Shown one piece after another: positions 1 through 8,028 of a stretch of DNA of 21,272 nt. Under the pieces are notes generated by a model. That model was not told the DNA's origin and did no database searches. It saw only the letters and a list, made by a program, of their open reading frames with translations. The stretch's first letter is position 1. Every line of letters starts with the position of its first letter. Origin of the DNA: a virus; the IMG/VR virus record IMGVR_UViG_3300025466_000209, positions 1 through 21,272 of that record; one strand, written 5' to 3'. The translations under genes were made by a program, and so were the position numbers.

Positions 1-1
1 A

Positions 2-496
2 ACTAACAATTTTTATTATAGAATAAGTAAACATAAATACACTTTAAAAAACAATACTCATATAAATGAGCATTTACAACGTGCTTGGAACAAATATGGG
101 GAAGATAACTTTGTTTTTGAAATTTTAGAAGAATGTTGTTTAGACCATTTATCTTCACAAGAACATTATTGGTGTAATTTATTAGATGCATTTAATTATC
201 AAGTAGGATATAATATAAGACCTACACATCCATTTAATAAGGGTACAAATAGCCCTGAAATGATTGAAAAAGTAAAAAAAGCTCTCACTGGAAAAAAGTT
301 ATCTGAAGAACATAGATTAAAACTATCATTAGCTAAAAAAGGAAGAATTTTGTCAGAAGAAACCAAACAAAAAATGTCAAAAGCTAGCAAAGGAAAGAAA
401 AAGTCAGAAGAAACTAAAAAAAGAATAAGTGAAGCAAAATTAGGAGACAAAAATCCAAGATTTGGTAAGCCTGCTTGGAATAAAAAACAAAAGTAA
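2..496 (+). CDS. GIY-YIG homing endonuclease with NUMOD3 repeats (5' end off the window)
   Basis: The reading frame is open from base 2, so the start and the GIY-YIG signature itself lie to the left of the window. The visible part has the second half of a GIY-YIG nuclease domain: HLQRAWNKYGEDNFVFEILE, then an E-H-Y-W segment and a GYNIRP motif, as in phage seg-like and intron-encoded enzymes. From about base 245 the protein becomes lysine-rich with three to four NUMOD3-type repeats (SEEHRLKLS, SEETKQKMSKA, SEETKKRISEA), the DNA-binding modules that follow the nuclease domain, ending in NPRFGKPAWNK. Such enzymes nick or cut DNA at an intronless or endonuclease-free allele and promote their own spread. 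Whether it is free-standing or within an intron cannot be judged from here. The ATG at 260 is internal to the frame and should not be used as the start. Confidence 0.9.
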   Translation, partial: TNNFYYRISKHKYTLKNNTHINEHLQRAWNKYGEDNFVFEILEECCLDHLSSQEHYWCNLLDAFNYQVGYNIRPTHPFNKGTNSPEMIEKVKKALTGKKLSEEHRLKLSLAKKGRILSEETKQKMSKASKGKKKSEETKKRISEAKLGDKNPRFGKPAWNKKQK

Positions 497-508
497 AATT
501 AAATACAT

Positions 509-721
509 ATGATAGTAGAATTAATTGAAGAATCACAGTTTAACAGACCAGCATGGTATGATTTAGTAATTGATGGAAAATACATCACTGGATCAGGAAA
601 TTTAGAGAGTATGCAAAAACTTTATAAGGATGTGTTAAATGATCCAAGTATGGTAAAAACTAAGAAAAAAGTTTTGAAATCTGATGAAATTAACGTACCT
701 TTAGAGCAAGAAAACAACTAA
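509..721 (+). CDS. Small hypothetical protein
   Basis: This 70-residue protein is not recognised. It has an N-terminal half of mixed beta and alpha character (IVELIEES, YDLVIDGKYITGSGN) and a charged tail rich in Lys and Glu. The motif around IDGKYITGSGNLE followed by a helix (LESMQKLYKDVL) suggests a compact domain. It lies 12 bases after the endonuclease and 2 bases before the start of the damaged Sak4 gene, so it is probably co-transcribed with the recombination genes. The upstream sequence is A/T-rich with no Shine-Dalgarno motif, as elsewhere in the window. Confidence 0.7.
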   Translation: MIVELIEESQFNRPAWYDLVIDGKYITGSGNLESMQKLYKDVLNDPSMVKTKKKVLKSDEINVPLEQENN

Positions 722-723
722 AT

Positions 724-1379
724 ATGGCAAGTAAATTAATCGGAATTGTTGCAAATCAACATCAATTAAACATTTAAACCCACAAGAAACCTACATTATT
801 AATGTAGCAAAGAAAGAACTCCCATTTAAAGGTGCAGAGAAACTTTATAATGAGGAAAACAAGAATTACAAGGAAATTGATAGAGCTGATCTAGTGATAG
901 ACCAACTATTGAAGATTTCAAAGAATGCTCCTCACATCAAGAACATCATCATTGAGGATTCAAACTATTTAATGGGCTTTACACTATTGGATCAAATCTC
1001 TATTAAAGGCTTTGAGAAGTTTAGTATAATGGCTAAAGAAATGGTTGAGCTCTTCAGAACAGCTAGAAAGCTACGTGATGATATCAAGGTGTTTTATTTC
1101 ACACATCCAGAAACTATTGAAGATTCTGGTGAAATAGTGGGATATAAGATTAAAACCGCAGGTAAGTTAATAGATAATCAAATAGTTCTTGAAGGATTAA
1201 TGACCATTTGTCTTTACACTCATGTTGAGGAAGATAAAGATGGTAAAGGAATTTATAGTTTTGTAACTAATAGATTCAAGAAATATCCAGCTAAAAGTCC
1301 TGATGGAATGTTTGATAGTATTAAAATACCAAACAACTTACAAGAAGTAGCAACTACAATAGACAATTATTATAACTAA
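724..1379 (+). pseudogene. Sak4-type RecA-fold ATPase with deleted Walker A and frameshift
   Basis: The first reading frame (ATG at 724) gives MASKLIGIV, a typical start for a phage Sak4-like single-strand annealing ATPase, then reads out of frame and stops at 775-777. From base 753 another frame resumes exactly with KSTSIKHLNPQETYIINVAK and continues to 1379. Only two bases (751-752) separate the GTT codon from the AAA codon. A normal GxxxxGKS P-loop would need six codons there, so about 16 bases are missing. The rest looks intact: Walker B-like IKNIIIEDSNYL, then YFTHPE and a C-terminal FVTNRFKKYPAKSPDGMF segment common in this family. Translation could restart at the internal ATG at 894, but that product lacks the P-loop and could not bind ATP normally. 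The ssDNA-binding protein gene follows directly, the usual partner. A full-length RecA is encoded at 16217. Confidence 0.8.
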
Positions 1380-1398
1380 CAGAAAAACAAAACAGTAT

Positions 1399-2271
1399 AT
1401 GAGTATTAACATTGGTGGTAAAAAAAGAGAACAACTAGAAAATACAGAATTTGCAAAGAAAGTGGGCCTATTTGAGGCTAAAGTGATAGCAATCAATCCT
1501 AGTGTAGAAGAATATAAAGACATCTTAAACATGGAGCTTAAAGAAGATAGCAAGCTCACAGAATATCTATCTAAGAGTAGAGATGATAATGATTCTCTTA
1601 AAATAGACATCTGGTTACAGGAGATTAAGAATAATGATAAGTTTAAGGTAACATTCTTCCTAGAGAACAAACCAAAGGTGAATAAAGATGGTACCAAGAA
1701 ACAATATATCAATTCTGTTGGTCAATGTACTTGGGCTGATGATCCAAACAATCTTCCTGAATGGTATACCAAACGTGAATATCGTGTAGCATTTGAAGGA
1801 GAAGAGTTATTATTTAACTTCTTACGTACATGGTTTGGTAATCTTGATCTAAGAGATAGTGAATCTACATTACAATTGGAGTGGAAGAAGCTAATGAAAG
1901 GTAATGTTAAAGACCTAAGAGATCAAATTGGTGGAGAATGGGTTACAAATGTTGTAGCTTTAGCCACAATCAAAACTGTAGAGAAAGAAGATGGTACAAA
2001 AGAATATCAGAGTGTTTATAATAAATCATTCTTAGCTCCATACAATCTTAAACAATTCAGACTATTAGATTATCAAGATGATAATGTATTAAGAAACATT
2101 ACCACTAAGAAACCTAAGGATCTAAAACCTCACGAACGTTTTGTTAAGGATGTTGTAGGAGAATATGGATGTAAAGACTATTATATTCTAAAAGATTTAA
2201 GAGAATATACTTCAGGAGATAACTTGGTTGCTTCAGACAAAGTTATAGCTGAAGATGATTCAGATTATTAA
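1399..2271 (+). CDS. Probable single-stranded DNA-binding protein
   Basis: The protein has 290 residues. The call rests on position directly after the Sak4-type ATPase, the beta-rich central part with alternating charged and aromatic residues (DIWLQEI, KVTFFLENKPKV, GQCTWADDPNNLPEWY, YRVAFEGEELLFNFLRTWF), and a strongly acidic C-terminal tip ending EDDSDY, as seen in SSB and gp32-type proteins that use an acidic tail to recruit partners. I infer that it coats ssDNA during phage replication and recombination. No OB-fold signature can be proven by eye, so a structural comparison would be needed for certainty. It is the last gene of its transcription unit: a terminator hairpin lies about 20 bases downstream. 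Confidence 0.55.
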   Translation: MSINIGGKKREQLENTEFAKKVGLFEAKVIAINPSVEEYKDILNMELKEDSKLTEYLSKSRDDNDSLKIDIWLQEIKNNDKFKVTFFLENKPKVNKDGTKKQYINSVGQCTWADDPNNLPEWYTKREYRVAFEGEELLFNFLRTWFGNLDLRDSESTLQLEWKKLMKGNVKDLRDQIGGEWVTNVVALATIKTVEKEDGTKEYQSVYNKSFLAPYNLKQFRLLDYQDDNVLRNITTKKPKDLKPHERFVKDVVGEYGCKDYYILKDLREYTSGDNLVASDKVIAEDDSDY

Positions 2272-2291
2272 TACAATCCCTCCCTGTCTAG

Positions 2292-2325
2292 AAAGGGCTT
2301 CACGTAATGTGGGGCCCTTTTATTA
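2292..2325 (+). terminator. Rho-independent terminator
   Basis: The stem AAAGGGC (2292-2298) pairs with GCCCTTT (2314-2320). The inside can extend through TCAC/GTGG around a short loop. A T-rich stretch (TTTTATTAATTT) follows. It sits between the ssDNA-binding protein gene and the primase gene. No good promoter of the TAnnTTTG type is visible before the primase, so read-through may supply it. Confidence 0.75.
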
Positions 2326-2329
2326 ATTT

Positions 2330-3337
2330 ATGACTATGATACAAGGAAAAAGAAAGGAAAACCTTACACCAGAAGCTATATTTGAGAAACTCACTGATTA
2401 TGACATATTTAAGTATTATATGCCTCATCCTTGGAAGCTCAATGTAGTTGCTCTATCTCCATTTAGACAGGAGCACAATCCTTCTTTTATAATAGGTAAC
2501 AAGCGTGGATTTATATCATTTATAGACTTTGCTGACACCAGTAAGAGAGGTAATTGTTTTGAGTTTGTAAAGCTGTTATTCAATCTACAATCATTTGATG
2601 ATGTTCTTAAGATGATTGATAGAGATTTTGGACTAGGGATAGCTAGTGGAAAAAGTACACAGGAATATAAGAAGATAACTGCTAGCTATAAACAACCTGA
2701 GCTAGAGAAAAGATATTCTCTTATACAGGTGAAGACTAGGAAGTTTAATAAAGAAGAGCTAGCTTATTGGAATGAGTATCACCAGGATATCCAGGATCTT
2801 AGAGATAATAATGTATATGCAATCAAATCTGTCTATCTAAACAAGAGTAGGTTCCCTATCAAGGAGAATGAACTTACATTTGGTTATTTGTATGAAGGAC
2901 AATATTGGAAGATATATAGACCATTTGCTGATAGAAAGAGTAAATGGGTGCCCAATAATGTTCCTATTACAACAATGGATGGTAAGGAAGACATAAGATA
3001 TTGCAATACAGCATTTATCAATAAGAGTAAGAAGGATTATATGGTGATGAAAAAGATCTTTCCTTGTTGCTGTGCTGTTCAGAATGAAGGTATAGGATGT
3101 TTCTCCCTAGAGAATGTAGCCTATTTGAAAGATAATTCTGACATACAAATATTAAGCTTCGATAGTGATGTTACAGGTGTACAGAATTCACAACAGATAA
3201 CCAAGCTGTTTGATTTTGGTTATTGTAATGTACCTAGAAAGTATCTAACAGATGGTATTAAAGACTGGGCAGACCTAGCCAAAGAACATGGACTACCAGT
3301 GATTGAACAGTATTTAAAGAAAAAAAAATTATTATGA
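2330..3337 (+). CDS. DnaG-like primase (CHC2-like N-terminus plus Toprim)
   Basis: The 335-residue protein resembles phage DnaG-type primases that make RNA primers for replication. The N-terminal region (about residues 35-105) has the CHC2 domain layout: LSPFRQEHNPSF, then ISFIDFADTSKRGNCFEFVKLL and DDVLKMIDRDFGLG. Most of the zinc-binding cysteines of the classic domain are replaced, so the zinc site is probably lost. The C-terminal half has a Toprim-like core: NKSKKDYMVMKKI (a variant first motif seen in phage primases), then LSFDSDVTGVQNSQ, whose FDSD matches the metal-binding DxD strand, and a final WADLAKEHG helix typical of Toprim ends. ATGs at 2330 and 2336 are both possible starts. 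The stop overlaps the next small gene in an ATGA junction. Confidence 0.8.
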   Translation: MTMIQGKRKENLTPEAIFEKLTDYDIFKYYMPHPWKLNVVALSPFRQEHNPSFIIGNKRGFISFIDFADTSKRGNCFEFVKLLFNLQSFDDVLKMIDRDFGLGIASGKSTQEYKKITASYKQPELEKRYSLIQVKTRKFNKEELAYWNEYHQDIQDLRDNNVYAIKSVYLNKSRFPIKENELTFGYLYEGQYWKIYRPFADRKSKWVPNNVPITTMDGKEDIRYCNTAFINKSKKDYMVMKKIFPCCCAVQNEGIGCFSLENVAYLKDNSDIQILSFDSDVTGVQNSQQITKLFDFGYCNVPRKYLTDGIKDWADLAKEHGLPVIEQYLKKKKLL

Positions 3338-3492
3338 CACTAAATGATTTAATTGAAGAAGTAAAAGATAATACAGAATATCTATGTACAACAGATGAAG
3401 ATCTTGTTGAATGCATTGGTATAGAAAACCTAGAAGGTATATTAACTAGATATTTTAATAAAACTATAAAATTAACAGACGATGGAAACTAA
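3334..3492 (+). CDS. Small acidic hypothetical protein
   Basis: A 52-residue ORF (MTLNDLIEEVKDN... to TDDGN) starts in an ATGA overlap with the primase stop and ends 11 bases inside the next gene, whose ATG is at 3482. This double overlap, and the filling of an otherwise empty 140-base gap in a tightly packed operon, are the main support for it being real. The protein is acidic and mostly helical with no recognised motif. Function is unknown. Confidence 0.6.
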   Translation: MTLNDLIEEVKDNTEYLCTTDEDLVECIGIENLEGILTRYFNKTIKLTDDGN

Positions 3493-4270
3493 CACTTATA
3501 ACACTACAAAAGCAATTCTTCTTTCAACACCTCTTCCTACACAAACAAGAACATATAAGCCTGTAGGACATGGTCAATTAATTGATCTTACATTGAATGG
3601 TATTGAGAAAGCTGGATTTAAATTAGATAAAGAAACCTATTCATCAGCTAGAGAAGGTCAAATAGCCAATGGTAGATTTACCATTAGTAATGTAGCTGAT
3701 AGTGAAATGCAATTACAAATTGGCTGGCAGAATAGCTACAATAAGCAATTAACATTAAAGTTTGCTATTGGTACACGCATATTCATTTGTCAAAATGGTT
3801 GTGTATCAGGAGATTATGGTGCATTCAAGAAGAAACATGTTGGTGAAGTGCAAACTTTTACACCAAATGCTATTGTAGAATACATTAAATCTGCAGCAGA
3901 TGCATTCAAAAAGATGCAATTTGAAAGAGATGCTATGAAGCAAATAGAAATCACTAAGCGTGTTAAAGCTGAATTGATTGGTAGAATGATAATTGAAGAA
4001 CAATTCATTAGTTCTACACAGCTCAACATCATTAGTAAAGAACTTCAAGCTCCTACACATGATTATGGTGCTAAAGATAGCTTATGGGAATTGTATAATT
4101 ATACAACATTCTCTATGAAAGAAGTTCATCCTAGCTTATGGATGGAAAGTCATATGGATGCTCATAAGTTCTTTGTAGATGCAAGTGGAGCTATATCTAA
4201 CTTCCCTGCAATGCCTGAAATAATACCTGTAGAAGAAAATATGTTTACACAATTAGAAATGACATTTTAA
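3482..4270 (+). CDS. DUF932-like protein
   Basis: The 262-residue protein resembles the DUF932 family common in large phages and plasmids. Its N-terminal half has alternating beta segments with the pattern QLQIGWQNSYNKQLTLKFAIG followed by FICQNGCVSGDYGAFKKKH, which matches the conserved core of that family (native-DNA-like 'NSYDK...CxNG' motif). The C-terminal half is helical (FKKMQFERDAMKQIEITKRV) and includes a YNYTTFSMKEVHP segment. Biochemical function in the family is unknown to me. It lies between primase and uracil-DNA glycosylase homologue, inside the replication operon, with a 1-base gap to the next start. Confidence 0.6.
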   Translation: METNTYNTTKAILLSTPLPTQTRTYKPVGHGQLIDLTLNGIEKAGFKLDKETYSSAREGQIANGRFTISNVADSEMQLQIGWQNSYNKQLTLKFAIGTRIFICQNGCVSGDYGAFKKKHVGEVQTFTPNAIVEYIKSAADAFKKMQFERDAMKQIEITKRVKAELIGRMIIEEQFISSTQLNIISKELQAPTHDYGAKDSLWELYNYTTFSMKEVHPSLWMESHMDAHKFFVDASGAISNFPAMPEIIPVEENMFTQLEMTF

Positions 4271-4271
4271 T

Positions 4272-4988
4272 ATGAGGTGGGAAAAATTTCAAAATCAGTT
4301 TCACGAGAGTTGGCATAGGTTTATGCAACCATTTATTGAGAGTGAGGAGTGTGATAACATCTACAAAACTTTAAAAGCTGAAAGTGCGAGGGGTAAGAAG
4401 ATTGCCCCTCTTTCAGCTAATGTTTATAGATGCTTTAAAGAAACACCCTTTGATGATTTAAAAGTGGTGATTATGGGCATGTGCCCCTATCACACATTAA
4501 AAGATGGTTCTCCTATAGCAGATGGTTTGTTGATGGGCTGTTCAACAACAAATGTATTACAGCCTTCTTTACAACAATTCTATGATGGTATAGAAAGAGA
4601 GCTTTATGATGGACTTGAGTTAAATGTATTTAAGAATCCAGATGTATCCTATTTAGCTAATCAAGGAGTGTTAATGTTTAATGCAGCCCTAACCACTGAA
4701 GCAAATAAAGCGGGAAGCCATATTGCTTTGTGGGAACCATTTACGAAATATGTGTTTGAACAAATACTCACATATACAGGAGCTCCTATTATATTCTTAG
4801 GCAAAGATGCTGCTAGGTATGAGAGATGCATTCCACCATTTAGTTGGGCATTCTCTGTAACACATCCAGCATCAGCTAGCTATAAGAATTCTGAATGGAA
4901 TACAGAAGGTGTATTTACTAAGGTGAACAAAATATTAAAAGACAACAATGGATTTGAAATCAAATGGTTAGATGAACTACCATTTTAA
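4272..4988 (+). CDS. Uracil-DNA glycosylase (UNG family) homologue, catalytic Asp replaced by Cys
   Basis: The 238-residue protein follows the family 1 UNG layout. Motif A is VVIMGMCPYH at about residues 65-74, compared with GQDPYH in UNG. Then come ADGLLMGCS, PSLQQFYDGIERE, YLANQGVLMFNAALT (Asn137 fits the uracil-reading Asn), SHIALWEPFTKYV and a C-terminal THPAS (His199) for the HPS loop. Known UNG enzymes remove uracil from DNA by base excision, with the Asp of motif A positioning the water. Here that position is Cys71 (codon 4482-4484), so activity is uncertain. The protein could be a glycosylase of altered mechanism, a uracil-DNA binder, or inactive. A dUTPase is encoded at 17272, consistent with uracil control by this phage. 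The short N-terminal part (WEKFQNQFHESWHRFMQPFI) is normal for the family. Confidence 0.85.
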   Translation: MRWEKFQNQFHESWHRFMQPFIESEECDNIYKTLKAESARGKKIAPLSANVYRCFKETPFDDLKVVIMGMCPYHTLKDGSPIADGLLMGCSTTNVLQPSLQQFYDGIERELYDGLELNVFKNPDVSYLANQGVLMFNAALTTEANKAGSHIALWEPFTKYVFEQILTYTGAPIIFLGKDAARYERCIPPFSWAFSVTHPASASYKNSEWNTEGVFTKVNKILKDNNGFEIKWLDELPF

Positions 4989-4999
4989 AAAACAATTAT

Positions 5000-5302
5000 A
5001 TGGCAAGAATAGAAGTTTATGTAGAAAATATGGAAGGTGCACCACTTGATCATGATTATAACATAATCAAAGTGTTTGATAACCTAGAAATGTATAATTC
5101 TGATAGCTCTGATTGGGCTAAGAAAAATGAATTTGTTGGAAGTATTAAAGATGATGGGAATGGTATCATCATAACAATGGGCTCTATGAAAAAGCCTATT
5201 GAAATGAATTACCAGAATGCTCAAGAACTATTTATATTATTAGCAATGCATAACACTGCAAAAATGGAATTTAAAAAATCAGAAACTATTAAAACTATTT
5301 AA
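5000..5302 (+). CDS. Hypothetical protein
   Basis: This 100-residue protein is not recognised. It appears as a small beta-rich domain (ARIEVYVENM, IIKVFDNLEMY, EFVGSIKDDGNGIIITMGS) with a C-terminal helix (NAQELFILLAMHNTAKMEF). It has no cysteines, signal peptide or membrane segment. It lies between the glycosylase homologue and another unknown gene with gaps of about 11 and 1 bases, so it is part of the same operon. Confidence 0.7.
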   Translation: MARIEVYVENMEGAPLDHDYNIIKVFDNLEMYNSDSSDWAKKNEFVGSIKDDGNGIIITMGSMKKPIEMNYQNAQELFILLAMHNTAKMEFKKSETIKTI

Positions 5303-5303
5303 C

Positions 5304-5663
5304 ATGTATGAAGTAACAATAGGAGGAATACTTGAAAAAGGAGATATGATAGCTGTTTCTACTGGTGGTAATTTTTATATTGCTGTTTATTTGGGTATGG
5401 GACGTAATACAGTACAATATTATCCACCACAGTATGTCATTCATAATAAAGAACATTATGATAAATTGCCTGAAGTTAATGCTAAAGGTGAAAAGAAGAA
5501 ACCTTTTTCATTAAAACACATTTGGAAATGTTATCTAAATACTCCTAGAAAAAGTAGAATAATAAAGCTAAATAGGAACAATTTTACAGATGTAGAACAA
5601 ATACAAGAAATAGAAAAAGCAAAAGAAATCTTAAAAGAACTTGGAATAAACGTAAATTACTAA
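5304..5663 (+). CDS. Hypothetical protein
   Basis: This 119-residue protein is not recognised. The first 50 residues look like a small beta-barrel (VTIGGILEKGDMIAVS, NFYIAVYLGMGRNTVQYYP) and may form an SH3-like fold, while the C-terminus is a lysine- and glutamate-rich helix (EIEKAKEILKELGI). It lies 1 base after the preceding gene and 2 bases before the RIIA gene, indicating shared translation with RIIA. No function can be assigned. Confidence 0.7.
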   Translation: MYEVTIGGILEKGDMIAVSTGGNFYIAVYLGMGRNTVQYYPPQYVIHNKEHYDKLPEVNAKGEKKKPFSLKHIWKCYLNTPRKSRIIKLNRNNFTDVEQIQEIEKAKEILKELGINVNY

Positions 5664-5665
5664 TT

Positions 5666-8017
5666 ATGATCTTAGAAAAACAAACAGAAGCCCACATCCT
5701 TGAGGAAGGAACAACACAGGAAACTGTGAAAATGTCACTAGACTTAGATTCTGCTCAAATATTGATGCAGATGTTAAGTAAAAATCTGTATTCAGATGCA
5801 ATAGGCTCTACTATCAGAGAATGTGCAAGTAATGCACTTGATAGTCATAGAAGAGCTGGATGTGACAAACCTATCATTGTTTCTTTTAGAAAGAATGAAC
5901 ATACAGACACAATTGAGTTTGCTGTTGAAGATTTTGGTATTGGTTTAGATGCAGATGATGTAAAGAATATCATCAGTAAATATGGTAAGAGCACTAAACG
6001 TAACAGTAATACAGAACTTGGTATGATGGGATTGGGATTTAAGGCCCCTCTTGCCTATAGTTCTTCTTTCTATTTTATAGCTAGAAAGGATGGAATGGAA
6101 AGAAAATATATGATGTATGAAGGAGAAGATACTAATAGTATTGATCTTTTGTATGAAGTGGAATCAAATGAAGCTAATGGTGTTAAGGTGATTGTTCCTG
6201 TTAATTATTCTGACAGAAGAAGTTATGCTGATAAAATTGCACAGCAGCTAGCTTATTTTGAAAATGTATATTTTGACATAGACAGTTCTTTAACTTATTC
6301 AAACATTACCAATGATTTTACCATTCATAGAGCTGAAGACTATCAGTTTTCTAGTTTGGCTAGTAGTCACAGTTTACATTTATGTTTAGATAATGTCACC
6401 TATCCAATTGATTGGGAGAAGATTGGGATTAGTTCTATTGATTTTCCTGTAGCATTACGCTTTAGCCTATCTGATGGAATATTTCCTACACCAAATAGAG
6501 AGTCTATTAGATATACACAAGAAGCTAAGCAGATAATATTAGATAAGATAACTAAGCTGGCTAATGTATTCATGACTAAATACAATGAAACTATCACTGG
6601 AGAAGGTAATCCTATATCCATTATTGAGTTTTATAGTAATAATGAGAGATATATCACTAACATCTTTAAGGATAACTCTGGTATGTTGAAGATTGATAAT
6701 CTTTTAAAATATGCCACTATTCCTATATCCACTCCTAAAATGAATGGTGTAGATACATTAGACTGGAAGAGAATGTCTGGTGTCCTTAAAGAGTATTTCT
6801 TAGGTGAATATCATTTGAAGTTTAGATATGACAGAGGTAAGTTTAAAGATGCTACTAGACATTATTACAAATCTCTTACATATGAAGACATTAAGCCTAG
6901 ATGGGGTAAACCAGCAAAGATATATACATATGCTGATAGACTACCTAAAAGTAAACAAGACTATCTAAGAACTATACTAGGTAATGATGAATGTATATTT
7001 GTTAAGAAACATCCATTTAAACTAAAAGCTAAACATGGTACAGATTATCAGTCTTACCAAGACGTATTAGCTCTTTATAACTATCCTAAATATAAATGGA
7101 GAAAGCTTATCCAGGAGTTCCAAACTGTTGTAAAGTTCTTTGAAAAGGATTTTATAGATTCAGATGCTATTCAGATTTCACAAACATGGATAGATGAACA
7201 GAAAGCCAAGAGAAAGAAAGTGTTAACAACATCTGTAACAGTGGGTGGTGCTAAGAAAGTGAGAATGAAAGGTGAGTTCTCTGGTAAAGTGGGTGAATCT
7301 ATGCAAGTGACTTTATCTGATCAGTATTGTAAGTTTGTTCCTAAAACATTTAAGATGGAAGAGATATATTCTAATAAATCTTTAAATGTTTATGCTAAAG
7401 AATTTGATAGAAAGCAAATGGATAAATTATGGTCTTGTTTTAGAAAAGACGCTAAATTTATCATTGTAGCAGATTCTACATATAAAAACTTACTAACTGC
7501 TGATGCACACAATTGGATAACTATGGATAAATTTATAGAAGGAAAGAATAGACCATTTAGAACAATGGCTACAACATTCTTATTGGAACAGTTTATGAGT
7601 GAGTATGACTCTATATTTAGAAGAGTGGATTTTATTAATAAAGTATCAACAGATCTTGCAGATAAAATATCTATTCTTGAGAAGTATCATCGTGCAAATG
7701 ATCAAAGATATGCAGATAGAGACACTAAACAATATATAATTGAGCATGCTACAGATCATAATTTGTTTAACCAAGAAATATATATTATTTACAAACAAGT
7801 AAAGGAAGTATTTGAGAAGCTTTCTTTCTTAAAGCCTATGCTAAACCAGTTTAGTTATTATATCAATGATGATATGATAGCTAAAGCTGTAGCAGATTTA
7901 TTTAAATATCACAAGCATAGAGTGAATTTAAAACATTATGCAATAATACTAAATGAAGACAAACCTTTGAAAGAAGAACTAACAGAGGACACAATTGATC
8001 AATTACAAACAATCTAA
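5666..8017 (+). CDS. rIIA: RIIA-like protein with GHKL ATPase domain
   Basis: The 783-residue protein begins with a GHKL (histidine-kinase/Hsp90-type) ATP-binding domain. The N-box is RECASNALDSH at residues 51-61 (Glu52, Asn56), the G1 box is VEDFGIGLD at 87-95 (Asp89, Gly91, Gly93), and the glycine-rich lid is LGMMGLGFK at 118-126. The order and spacing match T4 RIIA-like proteins. The C-terminal 500 residues are not recognised and are rich in Lys and Tyr. In T4, RIIA and RIIB are needed to escape exclusion by the lambda RexAB system and associate with membrane. In other phages the role is unknown. The RIIB-like gene follows 11 bases downstream, the usual arrangement. The gene symbol reflects family resemblance rather than tested function. 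Confidence 0.88.
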   Translation: MILEKQTEAHILEEGTTQETVKMSLDLDSAQILMQMLSKNLYSDAIGSTIRECASNALDSHRRAGCDKPIIVSFRKNEHTDTIEFAVEDFGIGLDADDVKNIISKYGKSTKRNSNTELGMMGLGFKAPLAYSSSFYFIARKDGMERKYMMYEGEDTNSIDLLYEVESNEANGVKVIVPVNYSDRRSYADKIAQQLAYFENVYFDIDSSLTYSNITNDFTIHRAEDYQFSSLASSHSLHLCLDNVTYPIDWEKIGISSIDFPVALRFSLSDGIFPTPNRESIRYTQEAKQIILDKITKLANVFMTKYNETITGEGNPISIIEFYSNNERYITNIFKDNSGMLKIDNLLKYATIPISTPKMNGVDTLDWKRMSGVLKEYFLGEYHLKFRYDRGKFKDATRHYYKSLTYEDIKPRWGKPAKIYTYADRLPKSKQDYLRTILGNDECIFVKKHPFKLKAKHGTDYQSYQDVLALYNYPKYKWRKLIQEFQTVVKFFEKDFIDSDAIQISQTWIDEQKAKRKKVLTTSVTVGGAKKVRMKGEFSGKVGESMQVTLSDQYCKFVPKTFKMEEIYSNKSLNVYAKEFDRKQMDKLWSCFRKDAKFIIVADSTYKNLLTADAHNWITMDKFIEGKNRPFRTMATTFLLEQFMSEYDSIFRRVDFINKVSTDLADKISILEKYHRANDQRYADRDTKQYIIEHATDHNLFNQEIYIIYKQVKEVFEKLSFLKPMLNQFSYYINDDMIAKAVADLFKYHKHRVNLKHYAIILNEDKPLKEELTEDTIDQLQTI

Positions 8018-8028
8018 AATTAAAACAA

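Noticed and set aside
724-777. Programmed frameshift or translational bypass that would rescue the Sak4-type ATPase
   Set aside because: The missing P-loop residues are not encoded in any frame between 724 and 780, so a shift or hop could join the two frames but could not restore the Walker A motif.
3316-3330. Nine-A run at the end of the primase as a frameshift site
   Set aside because: The stop and the next small ORF already form a normal ATGA overlap, and no conserved domain continues in another frame.
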